A DNA stretch of 64,000 nt from the NCBI GenBank assembly GCA_945273735.1, contig CALYPJ010000002.1, positions 1 to 64,000 of the forward strand. Direction: 5' to 3'. The translations under genes were made by a program, and so were the position numbers. Of the stretch, positions 27,448 through 36,926 are shown piece after piece (the stretch's first letter is position 1; the number at the start of each line of letters is the position of its first letter). A model generated the notes under the pieces. The model was given only the letters and a program-made list of their open reading frames with translations, did no database searches and had not been told where the DNA came from. Origin of the DNA: an uncultured Lactobacillaceae bacterium (lineage in GTDB: Bacteria > Bacillota > Bacilli > Lactobacillales > Lactobacillaceae).

Positions 27448-28551
27448 ATGGCAAAAGAAGTAGAAAAAGATAAACGTCAAGCAGCGCTTGATACCGCTTT
27501 AAAAAAAATTGAAAAGAATTTTGGTAAAGGTTCTGTTATGCGTATGGGTGAAAGTGCGAATCAAGAAATTGATACAGTTTCCAGTGGTTCTTTAGCCCTT
27601 GATGTAGCTCTAGGTGTTGGTGGTTTTCCGCGGGGTCGAGTTGTTGAAATTTACGGTGCTGAGAGCTCCGGGAAAACAACTTTAGCTCTTCAAGCAGTTG
27701 CCGAAGTTCAAAAATCTGGCGGGGTAGCAGCTTATATTGATGCTGAAAATGCTTTGGATCCCTACTATGCTGAAAATTTAGGAGTTAATACTGATGATTT
27801 ACTTTTATCGCAACCAGATACAGGAGAACAAGGATTAGAAATTGCTGATGCATTGATAACTAGCGGTGCAATTGATTTAGTCGTTGTTGATTCGGTTGCA
27901 GCTTTAGTCCCTCGCGCAGAAATTGAAGGTGAAATTGGTGATTCTCATGTTGGTTTACAGGCTCGTTTAATGTCACAAGCTTTGCGTAAATTATCGGGAT
28001 CTTTAAGTAAAACGAATACGATTGCTATTTTTATTAATCAAATTCGAGAAAAAGTAGGAATTTTATTTGGTAATCCTGAAACAACTCCTGGTGGTCGAGC
28101 ATTAAAATTTTATGCCACAATTCGTCTTGAAGTTCGACGGGCAGAACAAATAAAAAACGGAGCTGAGGTTTTGGGAAACCGTACTAAAATTAAAGTCGTA
28201 AAAAATAAGGTTGCTCCACCATTTAAAACTGCTGAAGTTGATATGATTTATGGTGAAGGAATTTCTCAGACTGGTGAGTTAATTGATATGGGAGTAGATC
28301 AAAATCTTGTGGAAAAATCGGGTTCTTGGTACTCATATGATGGTGAACGTATTGGACAAGGTAAAGAAAATGCGAAAAAATATTTTAAAGAACATGATGA
28401 TAAAAGACAAGCTTTAAATCTTAAACTTCGAGAAATTTATTTTCCTGATAGTACATCAAATAAAGATAATAAAAACAAAAAGGATAAAAAAGACAAAAAA
28501 GAAGTAAATCCCAATAATGATAATGTAGCCGGACAAGAGGAATTAATTTAA
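27448..28551 (+). CDS. recA: RecA recombinase
   Basis: The 367-residue protein has Walker [11 protein letters not shown] (about 70-79), Walker [13 protein letters not shown], the L2 region [26 protein letters not shown] and a Lys/Asn/Asp-rich C-terminal tail. It forms the filament that drives homologous recombination and LexA self-cleavage. The ATG at 27448 follows GGAG at 8 bases; an upstream TTG at 27433 would add five residues and overlaps the spacing region. The promoter carries a consensus LexA box. Confidence 0.98.
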   Translation: MAKEVEKDKRQAALDTALKKIEKNFGKGSVMRMGESANQEIDTVSSGSLALDVALGVGGFPRGRVVEIYGAESSGKTTLALQAVAEVQKSGGVAAYIDAENALDPYYAENLGVNTDDLLLSQPDTGEQGLEIADALITSGAIDLVVVDSVAALVPRAEIEGEIGDSHVGLQARLMSQALRKLSGSLSKTNTIAIFINQIREKVGILFGNPETTPGGRALKFYATIRLEVRRAEQIKNGAEVLGNRTKIKVVKNKVAPPFKTAEVDMIYGEGISQTGELIDMGVDQNLVEKSGSWYSYDGERIGQGKENAKKYFKEHDDKRQALNLKLREIYFPDSTSNKDNKNKKDKKDKKEVNPNNDNVAGQEELI

Positions 28552-28572
28552 ATAAAATTTAAATACTTGTGC

Positions 28573-28624
28573 TTGACACATCACCATTTTCTCCTTACTA
28601 TTTAATTGGCTTATAAGAGCCAAT
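28573..28624 (+). promoter_or_regulatory. rny promoter with 5'-terminal stem-loop
   Basis: A consensus TTGACA (28573-28578), a 17-base spacer and TACTAT (28596-28601) predict an RNA start near 28608. ATTGGCT and AGCCAAT (28605-28624) form a 7-bp stem that would lie at the very 5' end of the mRNA, just before the AAGGAG ribosome binding site. A 5' hairpin of this kind could protect or autoregulate the message of an RNase. Confidence 0.7.
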
Positions 28625-28646
28625 ATTTAAAAAGGAGCGATTGGTT

Positions 28647-30224
28647 ATGGGATTAAACCTGCCGCCAGTCCTCGTTATTATATTCACTATTTTAGTTCCT
28701 TTGGTAATAGGCTTTGTTCTTGGAATTTTGGTTCATAATTATATAGTTAATCAAAATTTGAATGATGCTCGAAATAATGCTGAAGGAATTATTGACAACG
28801 CTAAGAAAGAAGCTGCAACTTTAAAAAAAGAGTTGCTCTTAAATAGCAAAGAAGAAAATAGCAGATATCGTTCTAAGATTGAAGATGAATTACACTCACG
28901 TCAAGTAGTAATTGTTGATCAAGAAAAGAGATTAAATACCCGGGAAGAAAAATTAGATCATCGAGATACGTTAATTGAAAAGAAAGAAAATCAACTTAAT
29001 CAACAGTCAATTAACTTAGAAAATCAACGTCAAAAAGTTACTCAGTTACAAAATGAAGCTAAAAAGTTAGTTACTACGCAGCAAGATAAATTAAATGAAA
29101 TTGCGCAATTGAGTGAAGATGAAGCAAAATCACAAATTTTAACAAAATTAAAAAAGCAATTAATTCATGAACGAGCTCAGATGGTTCGCGAGAGTGAAGC
29201 TCGTAGTAGAGTTGAAGCTAAACGAGTTGCTAAAGAAATTATTGTTCAAGCGATTGAAAGAAGTGCTGCTGATGTAGTAACTGATGTTACAGTAAGTGTT
29301 GTTAATTTACCTAATGAAGATATGAAAGGTCGAGTAATTGGGCGTGAAGGACGTAATATTAAAAGCTTTGAGGCTTTAACAGGTGTTGATTTAATAGTTG
29401 ATGAAACTCCTGAAGCAGTAGTTTTAAGTAGTTTTGACCCGGTTCGCCGAGAAATTGCTAAAATTGCGCTTAAAAAGTTAATTGCTGATGGACGAATTCA
29501 TCCGGGTAAAATTGAAGAAGCTGTAGGAAAAGCCCAAAAGGAATTTAATGATCATTTACGTGAATTAGGTGATCAAACAATTTATGATTTAGGGATTCAG
29601 GAGATGAATCCAGAATTAATTAAATTAGTTGGTCGATTACAGTATCGAACTAGCTATGGGCAAAATGTTTTAAGTCACTCCATTCAAGTAGCCTTAATTG
29701 CAGGAACCATGGCTGTGGAGTTAGGTGAAGATGAAACAATGGCGCGTCGTGCTGGACTACTACATGATATTGGTAAATCTATCGATCATGAAACTGAAGG
29801 GTCTCATGTTGAAATTGGAACTGAATTAGCTAAAAGATATCATGAGCCAAAAACGGTTATTAACGCTATTGCTAGTCATCATGGTGATGTTGAACCTGAT
29901 TCAGTAATTGCAGTTTTGGTTAAAGCAGCAGATGCAATTTCTGCGGCACGACCAGGTGCACGTTCTGAATCATTGGAAAATTATATTCGAAGATTAGAAA
30001 AATTAGAAACCTTAGTTAATGAATTTCCTGGAGTTAAACAGAGCTACGCTATTCAAGCTGGAAGAGAAATTCGGGTTATGGTTTCACCACATAAAGTTAG
30101 TGATGATCAAACTGTTTTTTTGGCTCGAGATATAAAAAATAAAATAGAAAATAGTTTATCTTATCCAGGACATATAAAAGTGTCTGTTATACGTGAATTT
30201 AGGGCTGTAGATGTTGCTAGTTAA
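28647..30224 (+). CDS. rny: Ribonuclease Y
   Basis: The 525-residue protein has one N-terminal membrane span (about 7-28), a long coiled coil (about 30-200), a KH domain ([20 protein letters not shown]) and an HD domain with [10 protein letters not shown] and [12 protein letters not shown]. It is the main endonuclease starting mRNA decay in many Firmicutes and works from the membrane. The ATG at 28647 is preferred (9 bases after AAGGAG) over a TTG at 28641. It follows recA, as in many lactobacilli, but has its own strong promoter. Confidence 0.97.
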   Translation: MGLNLPPVLVIIFTILVPLVIGFVLGILVHNYIVNQNLNDARNNAEGIIDNAKKEAATLKKELLLNSKEENSRYRSKIEDELHSRQVVIVDQEKRLNTREEKLDHRDTLIEKKENQLNQQSINLENQRQKVTQLQNEAKKLVTTQQDKLNEIAQLSEDEAKSQILTKLKKQLIHERAQMVRESEARSRVEAKRVAKEIIVQAIERSAADVVTDVTVSVVNLPNEDMKGRVIGREGRNIKSFEALTGVDLIVDETPEAVVLSSFDPVRREIAKIALKKLIADGRIHPGKIEEAVGKAQKEFNDHLRELGDQTIYDLGIQEMNPELIKLVGRLQYRTSYGQNVLSHSIQVALIAGTMAVELGEDETMARRAGLLHDIGKSIDHETEGSHVEIGTELAKRYHEPKTVINAIASHHGDVEPDSVIAVLVKAADAISAARPGARSESLENYIRRLEKLETLVNEFPGVKQSYAIQAGREIRVMVSPHKVSDDQTVFLARDIKNKIENSLSYPGHIKVSVIREFRAVDVAS

Positions 30225-30266
30225 AGATGAAAAAAGTTATAAGACTTTCGTTTCATCTTTTTTTTG
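30222..30266 (+). terminator. rny terminator
   Basis: AAAGATGAAA...TTTCATCTTT with an inner AAAGT/ACTTT pairing, followed by T8. The stem begins in the rny stop codon. Confidence 0.9.
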
Positions 30267-30326
30267 TTTAAAATGGGGTTAATAGTTAAGAGAGGTTAGG
30301 GCAGAATCATTTTTAAGACAATTTTT

Positions 30327-31409
30327 ATGTTGTTTTGCACAGGATTAATCTCCTTGTGCATTACTCCTTTAATTCGAAAATTAGCATTTACACTTGGGGC
30401 AGTAGATAAACCTAATAAAAGAAGAGTTAATAAAAAAGCAATTCCGACAATAGGTGGTTTGGGTATTTTCATTGCTGTTAATATTTCAATGATGATCTTG
30501 CTACGATATAATTTTCCAACCCATACGTTATTTTCGGTTTTTATTGCAGAATGTATCATTATCTTAACTGGAATTATTGATGACATTGAAGAATTAAATC
30601 CTCGACAAAAAATGCTAGGAATTTTAATTGCTGCACTGATTGTTTATTATTTAGCTGGAATTCGGATGAATTCTTTAACTTTACCGTTTTTTGGTCGCAT
30701 CAACTTTGGAATTATGAGTATGCCAATTACCATTTTTTGGATTATCGCGATTACCAATGCAGTTAACTTAATTGATGGATTAGATGGTTTAGCTACGGGA
30801 GTTTCTTTTATTGCATTGTGTACAATGGGGGTTATCGCTTATTTCTTTTTAAATATGCAAAATCCTAGTGTGGCAATTTCAATTTTTGTTTTAGCAGCGG
30901 CATTATTGGGATTTTTGCCATATAATTTTCATCCTGCTCGTATTTTTTTAGGTGATACAGGAGCTTTATTTATTGGGTTTATGATCGCTGTTCTTTCATT
31001 GCAAGGATTAAAAAATGTTACATTTTTAACGATTATTATTCCGGTAATTATTTTAGGTGTTCCAGTTACTGATACATTTTTTGCCATTATTCGTCGAATT
31101 TTAAATAAGCAACCAATTTCAAGAGCTGATAAACATCACTTACATCATCAATTGTTACAAATGGGCTTTAGTGTCCCTCAAACTGTATTTGCAATTTATG
31201 GAATAGCTTTGATTTTCTCTTTTATTGCCTTAATGTACCCTATTTCTTCCGTAGCTGCTAGTATTTTTTTGACTATTGCTGTTTTAATGGGTTTAGAACT
31301 ATTTATTGAAGCAATAGGCCTTTTAGGTGAAAATCGACAACCATTTTTACATTTTTTGAAAGGTTTTGCTCAACGCCTCAACCGTAATCGAAATCGAAAT
31401 CGAAAATAA
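30327..31409 (+). CDS. tagO: Undecaprenyl-phosphate N-acetylglucosaminyl-1-phosphate transferase (TagO/WecA family)
   Basis: The 360-residue, roughly ten-span protein of the MraY/WecA family has GAVDKPNKRRVNK (about 27-39), the Asp-rich DDIEELNPRQK, NAVNLIDGLDGLATG, HPARIFLGDTGALF and the histidine loop DKHHLHHQ. It starts wall teichoic acid or polysaccharide synthesis by loading GlcNAc-1-P on undecaprenyl phosphate. The first ATG has no Shine-Dalgarno. In-frame codons just upstream encode IIFKTIF, resembling the usual family start, with GAGAGG 10-13 bases before an in-frame ATC (30306) or ATT (30309). The real start may therefore be a rare codon. The C-terminus is an RNRNRNRK run from a short tandem repeat. 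Confidence 0.95.
   Translation: MLFCTGLISLCITPLIRKLAFTLGAVDKPNKRRVNKKAIPTIGGLGIFIAVNISMMILLRYNFPTHTLFSVFIAECIIILTGIIDDIEELNPRQKMLGILIAALIVYYLAGIRMNSLTLPFFGRINFGIMSMPITIFWIIAITNAVNLIDGLDGLATGVSFIALCTMGVIAYFFLNMQNPSVAISIFVLAAALLGFLPYNFHPARIFLGDTGALFIGFMIAVLSLQGLKNVTFLTIIIPVIILGVPVTDTFFAIIRRILNKQPISRADKHHLHHQLLQMGFSVPQTVFAIYGIALIFSFIALMYPISSVAASIFLTIAVLMGLELFIEAIGLLGENRQPFLHFLKGFAQRLNRNRNRNRK
31383..31407 (+). repeat. Short hexamer repeat at the tagO 3' end
   Basis: About four copies of a CGAAAT-like hexamer encode the alternating Arg-Asn tail of TagO. Such a repeat could vary in copy number but keeps the frame, since the unit is six bases. Confidence 0.6.
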
Positions 31410-31432
31410 TTTTTAAAAACAAATAATATCTA

Positions 31433-31449
31433 TTTTTTTGCGTAATTAG
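31433..31449 (+). promoter_or_regulatory. Possible competence (ComX-type) promoter element before comFA
   Basis: A T7 run followed by GCGTAATTAG sits directly before comFA. It loosely resembles the streptococcal com-box TACGAATA with its upstream T-tract (about five of eight positions). No ordinary -35/-10 pair or ribosome binding site is visible here. The call is tentative. Confidence 0.3.
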
Positions 31450-31454
31450 TTATT

Positions 31455-32765
31455 ATGACTAATGAAGAATTATTATTTGGTAGACAATTGCTTAGCTTTC
31501 AATTGCCACTGCCATTACCTAAAAATTATTTAAGCTGGCCAGCAATGGTGATTCAAAATAAAACAGTAATTTGTAAACGTTGTAATAGCTTTTGGAATAA
31601 AACCGTGGTAAAAATGCCTGATGGTAATTTCTACTGTCCTAATTGTATTAGTCTAGGCCGAGTTACTAGTGATGAATTACTGTATCACTTGCCTGAAGGC
31701 AATTATTTTGAAAAGAATAGAGATTATCTCCATCTCCTTAATCCTCTTACTTCTGCGCAATTAGAAATTTCTGAGAAAATTACTGATATTATTGTTCGTC
31801 AATCGGCCATTTTACTATGGGCTGTTACTGGGGCAGGTAAAACTGAAATGATGTTTTTAAGTCTTAACTATGCTTTTAAGTTAGGAATGCGAGTTTGTTG
31901 GGCTGCTCCAAGGGTTGATGTGATTTTGGAATTAGCTCCACGGTTAAAAAAAGCTTTTCCAGATTTACCGTTTAGTGTACTCTATGGTCAAATGGAAGAA
32001 CCATACAGTTATCGGCAATTTGTTTTATGTACTACACATCAACTATTGCGTTTTTTTCATGCTTTTGATGTTTTAATCATTGACGAAGTTGACTCTTTTC
32101 CTTATGTAAATAATTTAGGGCTAAATTTTGCAGCCAAGCAGGCAGTTAAGCCTCATAGTAGTCAAATTTATTTATCAGCTACTCCTCCAGACGACTTGCT
32201 CCAAGAGCTACCAATTTTATATTTAGCTAAAAGGTTTCATGGTCATCCGTTACCGGTTCCGCAGGTAGTTTATGTTGGAAACTGGCGTAAAGCTCTTCAG
32301 AAGAAAAGATTAGTACATCAAATCAAGCGAGAATTAAAAAGAGGACTATCTCACCATGAACGATATTTGATTTTTGTGAGTGAAATTAAATTATTAAATA
32401 TTTTAGGAGCGGCTTTTCAAAAAGCTTTTCCATTAATTAAATGGACTAGCGTTCATGCCCAAGATCCTCAAAGAAAACAAAAAATAATGGACTTTAGGCA
32501 GAAAAATTATGATGTATTGTTTACTACAACAATTTTGGAAAGAGGGGTGACCATTAAAAAAATTAATGTCATTGTGATTGGTGCTGAAAGTCCAATTTTT
32601 AATTGGGCTACCTTGGTTCAAATTGCGGGACGTGCAGGTAGAGATTCAAAGTATTTTGCAGATCGGGTTATTTTTTATTACAGTTTCTATACTTCTGCAA
32701 TTAAAAAAGCGGTCAATCAAATAAAACAATTAAATCAAAAGGCCGGATTTAATGAATCAATGTAA
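31455..32765 (+). CDS. comFA: ComFA, DNA-uptake helicase/translocase
   Basis: The 436-residue superfamily 2 ATPase has an N-terminal zinc finger (CKRCNSFWNK...FYCPNC, residues about 38-63), Walker A VTGAGKTEMMF (about 123-133), the DEVD box IIDEVDSFPY, motif III SATPP, and motif VI QIAGRAGRDSKYFADRV. ComFA powers entry of single-stranded DNA in transformable Firmicutes. It overlaps comFC by 14 bases. No Shine-Dalgarno precedes the ATG. All motifs look intact, so the gene is probably functional or recently so. Confidence 0.96.
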   Translation: MTNEELLFGRQLLSFQLPLPLPKNYLSWPAMVIQNKTVICKRCNSFWNKTVVKMPDGNFYCPNCISLGRVTSDELLYHLPEGNYFEKNRDYLHLLNPLTSAQLEISEKITDIIVRQSAILLWAVTGAGKTEMMFLSLNYAFKLGMRVCWAAPRVDVILELAPRLKKAFPDLPFSVLYGQMEEPYSYRQFVLCTTHQLLRFFHAFDVLIIDEVDSFPYVNNLGLNFAAKQAVKPHSSQIYLSATPPDDLLQELPILYLAKRFHGHPLPVPQVVYVGNWRKALQKKRLVHQIKRELKRGLSHHERYLIFVSEIKLLNILGAAFQKAFPLIKWTSVHAQDPQRKQKIMDFRQKNYDVLFTTTILERGVTIKKINVIVIGAESPIFNWATLVQIAGRAGRDSKYFADRVIFYYSFYTSAIKKAVNQIKQLNQKAGFNESM

Positions 32766-33447
32766 TTTATGTCAAAAAAAAATATACCCGCAATTTCTTT
32801 TAGGTGATTTATTATCTTGGAAACCACTTTTTGATTTAACAATTTGTCATAAATGTTTGGCAAATTTTGAACAAATTAATGCTAGAAAAGCATGTGCACA
32901 ATGTGGTCGTAGCCAAACAAACAACCGTTTTTGTTTGGATTGTCGGCGTTGGCGTATTAAATATCACGAGGATGTGATTATAAATCATTCTTTGTTTGTT
33001 TATAACCAAGCAATGCATGATTATTTTCATAATTTTAAAATGATTGGTGATTATCGATTACGTTTGGTATTTAAACAAATGATTGGTGATTTTTTGAGAA
33101 GTAAACATTATGATAGTTATATTTTTATTCCGACTTCATTAGATCACCTTAAAGCACGTCGATTTGATCCAGTCGTTGCATTATATGGTGATTTAATAAA
33201 ACCAACGGTCAAAGTTCAATATATAGGAGATAGCATTGAACAATCACAAAAAAATCGCTGGGAAAGGTTAAAAAGATCTCAAAATTTTAGTTTATCATTC
33301 AGTGCAATTAAGAAATTGAGAAAAGTTAAACGAATTTTATTGCTTGACGATATTTATACGACGGGTGCAACTCTTTATTCTTTGCGTGAGACTTTAAGAA
33401 ATTTGAACATTACTGCAAATTTGTTTAGTTTTACTTTGGCCAGGTAA
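32752..33447 (+). CDS. comFC: ComFC, phosphoribosyltransferase-like competence protein
   Basis: The 231-residue protein has two zinc-binding Cys pairs at its N-terminus (CNLCQKK, CHKCL, then CAQCGRS and CLDCRRW) and the PRPP-binding loop LLLDDIYTTGATL near residue 201. It acts with ComFA in DNA uptake. The gene overlaps the end of comFA by 14 bases, so the two are coupled. The family length is normal. Confidence 0.95.
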   Translation: MNQCNLCQKKIYPQFLLGDLLSWKPLFDLTICHKCLANFEQINARKACAQCGRSQTNNRFCLDCRRWRIKYHEDVIINHSLFVYNQAMHDYFHNFKMIGDYRLRLVFKQMIGDFLRSKHYDSYIFIPTSLDHLKARRFDPVVALYGDLIKPTVKVQYIGDSIEQSQKNRWERLKRSQNFSLSFSAIKKLRKVKRILLLDDIYTTGATLYSLRETLRNLNITANLFSFTLAR

Positions 33448-33545
33448 ATTCTTAAATAAATAATTATGAAAATTGCGAGATTTAATTTTATTTATTAGAT
33501 ATAATTAAGTTAGAACGAAGTAATGGTATGAAAGGAGCATTAAAT

Positions 33546-34103
33546 ATGTTTCGTTATAATATTCGTGGAGAAAATATCGAAGTTACTGACGCAATTAGTA
33601 ATTATGTAAAAAAAAGATTGGATAAATTAAATAAGTATTTTGCAGAAGAATTAAAAAATAGTGAACCTAGTTGCAATGTTAATCTTAGAGTTTATCCCCA
33701 AAAACAAGCTAAAGCTGAGGTAACAATCTTAATTCATTCTTTAGTTTTACGTGCTGAACATACTTCGGATGATTTATATCAATGTATTGATTTTGTCTAT
33801 GAGAAATTGGAACGACAAATTAGAAAATATAAAACTAGAATTAATCGTCGTAATCGAGCTAAAGGCTTTAAAGAGAAGAAATTGATTATTGATTCTCAAC
33901 CTGATACTTTAGCAGATGAAGAAACTCCTGTTGTTCGAACGAAACGGCTTTCGTTAAAACCGATGGATGCTGAGGAAGCAATTTTACAGATGAATCTATT
34001 GGGACATGACTTTTTCATTTTTGAAGATTCACAAACTAACGGTACTAGTATAGTTTATCGCCGGCATGATAATAAATATGGCTTAATTGAGACTGATGAA
34101 TAA
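33546..34103 (+). CDS. hpf: Long-form ribosome hibernation promoting factor
   Basis: The 185-residue protein combines an N-terminal ribosome-binding domain (FRYNIRGENIEVTDAISNYVKKRLDKL) with the C-terminal dimerisation domain (VRTKRLSLKPMDAEEAILQMNLLGHDFF) typical of long HPF. It joins 70S ribosomes into 100S dimers in stationary phase. The ATG at 33546 lies 8 bases after AAAGGAG. An ATG at 33528, just before that ribosome binding site, would add six residues and is less likely. A TATAAT at 33500-33505 is a probable -10. It ends with a long hairpin terminator. Confidence 0.97.
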   Translation: MFRYNIRGENIEVTDAISNYVKKRLDKLNKYFAEELKNSEPSCNVNLRVYPQKQAKAEVTILIHSLVLRAEHTSDDLYQCIDFVYEKLERQIRKYKTRINRRNRAKGFKEKKLIIDSQPDTLADEETPVVRTKRLSLKPMDAEEAILQMNLLGHDFFIFEDSQTNGTSIVYRRHDNKYGLIETDE

Positions 34104-34126
34104 AATTTAATAATTTACTTAATTAA

Positions 34127-34178
34127 AGGTGATCGATCAGACTTTGAGTAAAAGCTTGGTAAATCGCCTGTTTTATTA
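34127..34178 (+). terminator. hpf terminator
   Basis: AGGTGAT (34127-34133) pairs with ATCGCCT (34163-34169); inner ATCA/TGGT and CTTT/AAAG pairings extend the stem. GTTTTATT follows. Confidence 0.65.
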
Positions 34179-34280
34179 AATTACAATTAATAATTTACAC
34201 CTTAATTTTGATTAAATTTTTTAAAAGTATGGACAATTTGAGGAATTCAGGAATAATGTTATCCTCTTTTTTCGCAAGAG

Positions 34281-34324
34281 TTCATTTTTATTTTAAAGAA
34301 CTGTATAATATAAAACTGTATAAT
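34281..34324 (+). promoter_or_regulatory. secA promoter region with duplicated -10
   Basis: Two identical ACTGTATAAT or CTGTATAAT motifs (TATAAT at 34304-34309 and 34319-34324), 15 bases apart. TTCATT (34281-34286) lies 17 bases before the first. No other feature is visible in the gap 34178-34392, apart from a weak GAGGA/TCCTC hairpin with T6 at 34240-34272. Confidence 0.55.
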
Positions 34325-34392
34325 TCTAAACTAATTTTCGAGTTTGAAACGCACTATAAATGAATAATCCTATTTTTTTTAGGGAAGGTTAA

Positions 34393-36873
34393 ATGATAAA
34401 AGAAAAAGATCCTACATTAAATAAAATTAAAGATCCTAAAATAAAAGAAAATACGAAAAAAGCCCATGAAGCTGGAACGATTGATATTAATAAACGTCCA
34501 GGTGCTTTTAATTTTCTTCGTCGTTGGGTTGAAAGTGATAAACGTGAAGTTAATCGAATGGGGAAAATTGCAGATAAAGTAATTTCCTATGAAGACGAAT
34601 ATAAAAAGCTATCTGATGATGAATTAAAAGCAAAAACTGAAGAATTTAAGAAACGCTATCAAAATGGAGAAACTCTTGATCAGCTTTTGCCAGAAGCTTT
34701 TGCTACTGTTCGAGAGGGTTCACGTAGAGTTTTAGGACTTTTCCCTTTTAGAGTCCAAATTATTGGTGGTATTGCTTTACATGAAGGAAATATTGCCGAA
34801 ATGAAAACGGGGGAAGGTAAGACTTTAACGGCAACTATGCCTGTTTATTTGAATGCCTTAAGCGGTAAAGGGGTTCACGTAGTAACCGTTAACGAATATC
34901 TGTCTCAACGTGATGCGACAGAAATGGGAGAGCTTTATAACTGGCTTGGTTTAAGCGTAGGACTAAATTTAGCTAGTTTATCTTCTGAAGAAAAACGGGA
35001 AGCTTATGCCAAAGATATTACTTATTCAACTAATGCTGAACTAGGTTTTGATTATTTACGAGATAATATGGTTGTTTCTAAAGATCAAATGGTTCAAAGG
35101 GGGTTAAATTTTGCAGTAGTTGATGAAGTTGATTCAATTTTAATTGATGAAGCACGAACTCCTTTAATTATTTCAGGACAAGCTGAAAAATCAAATGCAC
35201 TATATATTCGAGCAGATCGTTTTGTAAAAACTTTAAAGGATGAAGAAGATTATAAAATTGATTGGCCGACTAAAACAATTAGCTTAACAGAAAAAGGGAT
35301 GCATAAAGCTGAAGACAATTTTGGCTTAGATAATTTATATGATCTTGAAAATACGGCATTAACTCACCATTTAGAAGAAGCGCTGCGAGCTAACTATATC
35401 ATGTTGAAAGATATTGATTATGTTGTACAGGATGGTGAAATTCTAATAGTTGATCCTTTTACTGGTCGTGCAATGGAAGGGCGACGTTGGTCTGATGGTT
35501 TGCACCAAGCAGTTGAAGCCAAAGAAGGAGTTGAAATTCAAGATGAATCTCAAACTGTAGCAACTATTACTTATCAAAATTACTTCCGAATGTATGCAAA
35601 ATTAGCTGGGATGACAGGTACGGCTAAAACTGAAGAAGAAGAATTTATTGAAATTTATAATATGCGAGTTATAGAAGTCCCTACTAATCGGCCAATGATT
35701 CGAGTTGATCGTCATGATATTTTGTATGCAACTTTACAAAATAAATTTGCGGCAGTGGTTAATGATATTATTGAACGTCATACTAAAGGACAACCAATTT
35801 TGGTAGGTACAGTTGCAGTTGAAACTTCAGAGTATTTATCTAAGCTTTTAACTGAAGCTCATGTGCCTCACGTAGTTTTAAATGCTAAGCCAGAAAATAT
35901 TACTCGAGAATCAGAAATTATTATGAATGCGGGTCAAAAAGGTGCTGTAACTATTGCCACTAATATGGCTGGTCGTGGTACTGATATTAAATTAGGACCC
36001 GGAGTCAAAGAATTAGGTGGCTTGATGGTTTTAGGTACTGAGCGCCATGAATCTCGTCGAATTGATAATCAGTTAAGGGGACGTTCTGGACGGCAGGGTG
36101 ATCCTGGAGAGTCGCAATTTTATCTTTCTTTGGAAGATGATTTAATGAAACGTTTTGGCTCAGAACGGATGAAAAAGCAGCTAAAAATGTTGCGAATTAA
36201 TGATAATGATTTAGTATTGGAAAGTCGTATTTTTACCCGTCAAGTTGAAGCTGCTCAAAAACAAGTTGAAGGTCAAAACTATGATGCACGTAAACAGACT
36301 CTCCAGTATGATGATGTTATGAGAGAACAACGTGAGGTTATTTATAAACAACGGCGACAAGTTATTGATGAAGAAAATAGTCTCAAGTCTGTACTTTTTG
36401 GAATGGCCGAGCGCTCCATTAATCGAGTAGTCAATGTTCATACTCAAGGTGATGATAAAGAAAAATGGAATTTAGATAATATTGTTAATTATGCTCGTAA
36501 TTCTTTAGTTTCAGAAGATGAAATTAGTGTTGAAAAAATACAAGGAAAGTCTGCTGATGAAATTAAAAAATATTTAATGGATTTTGTAGAACAAAATTAT
36601 AAAGAAAAATCAGAACAATTAGTTGACTCGAAACAGATGTTAGAGTTTGAAAAAATTGTTATTTTACGAGTGGTTGATGATCGTTGGACTAATCACATTG
36701 ATGAAATGGATCAATTGAGAAATTCAATTGGTTTGCGTGGTTATGGGCAAATGAATCCCTTAGTTGAATATCAAGAAGAAGGATATAACAGTTTTGAAAT
36801 TATGATTGCTGACATTGAAGACGGGGTTACTCGGTTATTCATGAAAGCGGAAATTAGACAAAATGTAGCTTAA
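34393..36873 (+). CDS. secA: SecA preprotein translocase ATPase with N-terminal extension
   Basis: The 826-residue motor of the Sec pathway has Walker [11 protein letters not shown] (137-146), the [13 protein letters not shown]alker B region, the preprotein-binding domain, [15 protein letters not shown] and [17 protein letters not shown]. It drives export of proteins such as the proteinase at 13.6 kb. The C-terminus stops at KAEIRQNVA without the zinc-binding tail, as I recall for some lactobacilli. Family N-termini normally begin near [12 protein letters not shown], which is residue 42 here. The first 40 residues (charged, [20 protein letters not shown]) are extra. GGGAAGG sits 5 bases before the ATG and no in-frame start codon lies nearer, so the extension seems genuine. 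Confidence 0.97.
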   Translation: MIKEKDPTLNKIKDPKIKENTKKAHEAGTIDINKRPGAFNFLRRWVESDKREVNRMGKIADKVISYEDEYKKLSDDELKAKTEEFKKRYQNGETLDQLLPEAFATVREGSRRVLGLFPFRVQIIGGIALHEGNIAEMKTGEGKTLTATMPVYLNALSGKGVHVVTVNEYLSQRDATEMGELYNWLGLSVGLNLASLSSEEKREAYAKDITYSTNAELGFDYLRDNMVVSKDQMVQRGLNFAVVDEVDSILIDEARTPLIISGQAEKSNALYIRADRFVKTLKDEEDYKIDWPTKTISLTEKGMHKAEDNFGLDNLYDLENTALTHHLEEALRANYIMLKDIDYVVQDGEILIVDPFTGRAMEGRRWSDGLHQAVEAKEGVEIQDESQTVATITYQNYFRMYAKLAGMTGTAKTEEEEFIEIYNMRVIEVPTNRPMIRVDRHDILYATLQNKFAAVVNDIIERHTKGQPILVGTVAVETSEYLSKLLTEAHVPHVVLNAKPENITRESEIIMNAGQKGAVTIATNMAGRGTDIKLGPGVKELGGLMVLGTERHESRRIDNQLRGRSGRQGDPGESQFYLSLEDDLMKRFGSERMKKQLKMLRINDNDLVLESRIFTRQVEAAQKQVEGQNYDARKQTLQYDDVMREQREVIYKQRRQVIDEENSLKSVLFGMAERSINRVVNVHTQGDDKEKWNLDNIVNYARNSLVSEDEISVEKIQGKSADEIKKYLMDFVEQNYKEKSEQLVDSKQMLEFEKIVILRVVDDRWTNHIDEMDQLRNSIGLRGYGQMNPLVEYQEEGYNSFEIMIADIEDGVTRLFMKAEIRQNVA

Positions 36874-36887
36874 TTAACTTAAAATTT

Positions 36888-36907
36888 AATCGCTCCGGCG
36901 ATTTTTT
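36888..36907 (+). terminator. Small hairpin between secA and prfB
   Basis: AATCGC and GCGATT around a TCCG tetraloop, then TTTTT. The short stem suggests partial termination, since prfB starts 20 bases later with no promoter visible. Confidence 0.6.
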
Positions 36908-36926
36908 CTATCTTTAGGAGATAAAT

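Noticed and set aside
30296..30586. 96-residue leftward frame over the tagO start
   Set aside because: Antisense to the conserved TagO N-terminus. No ribosome binding site and no family resemblance.
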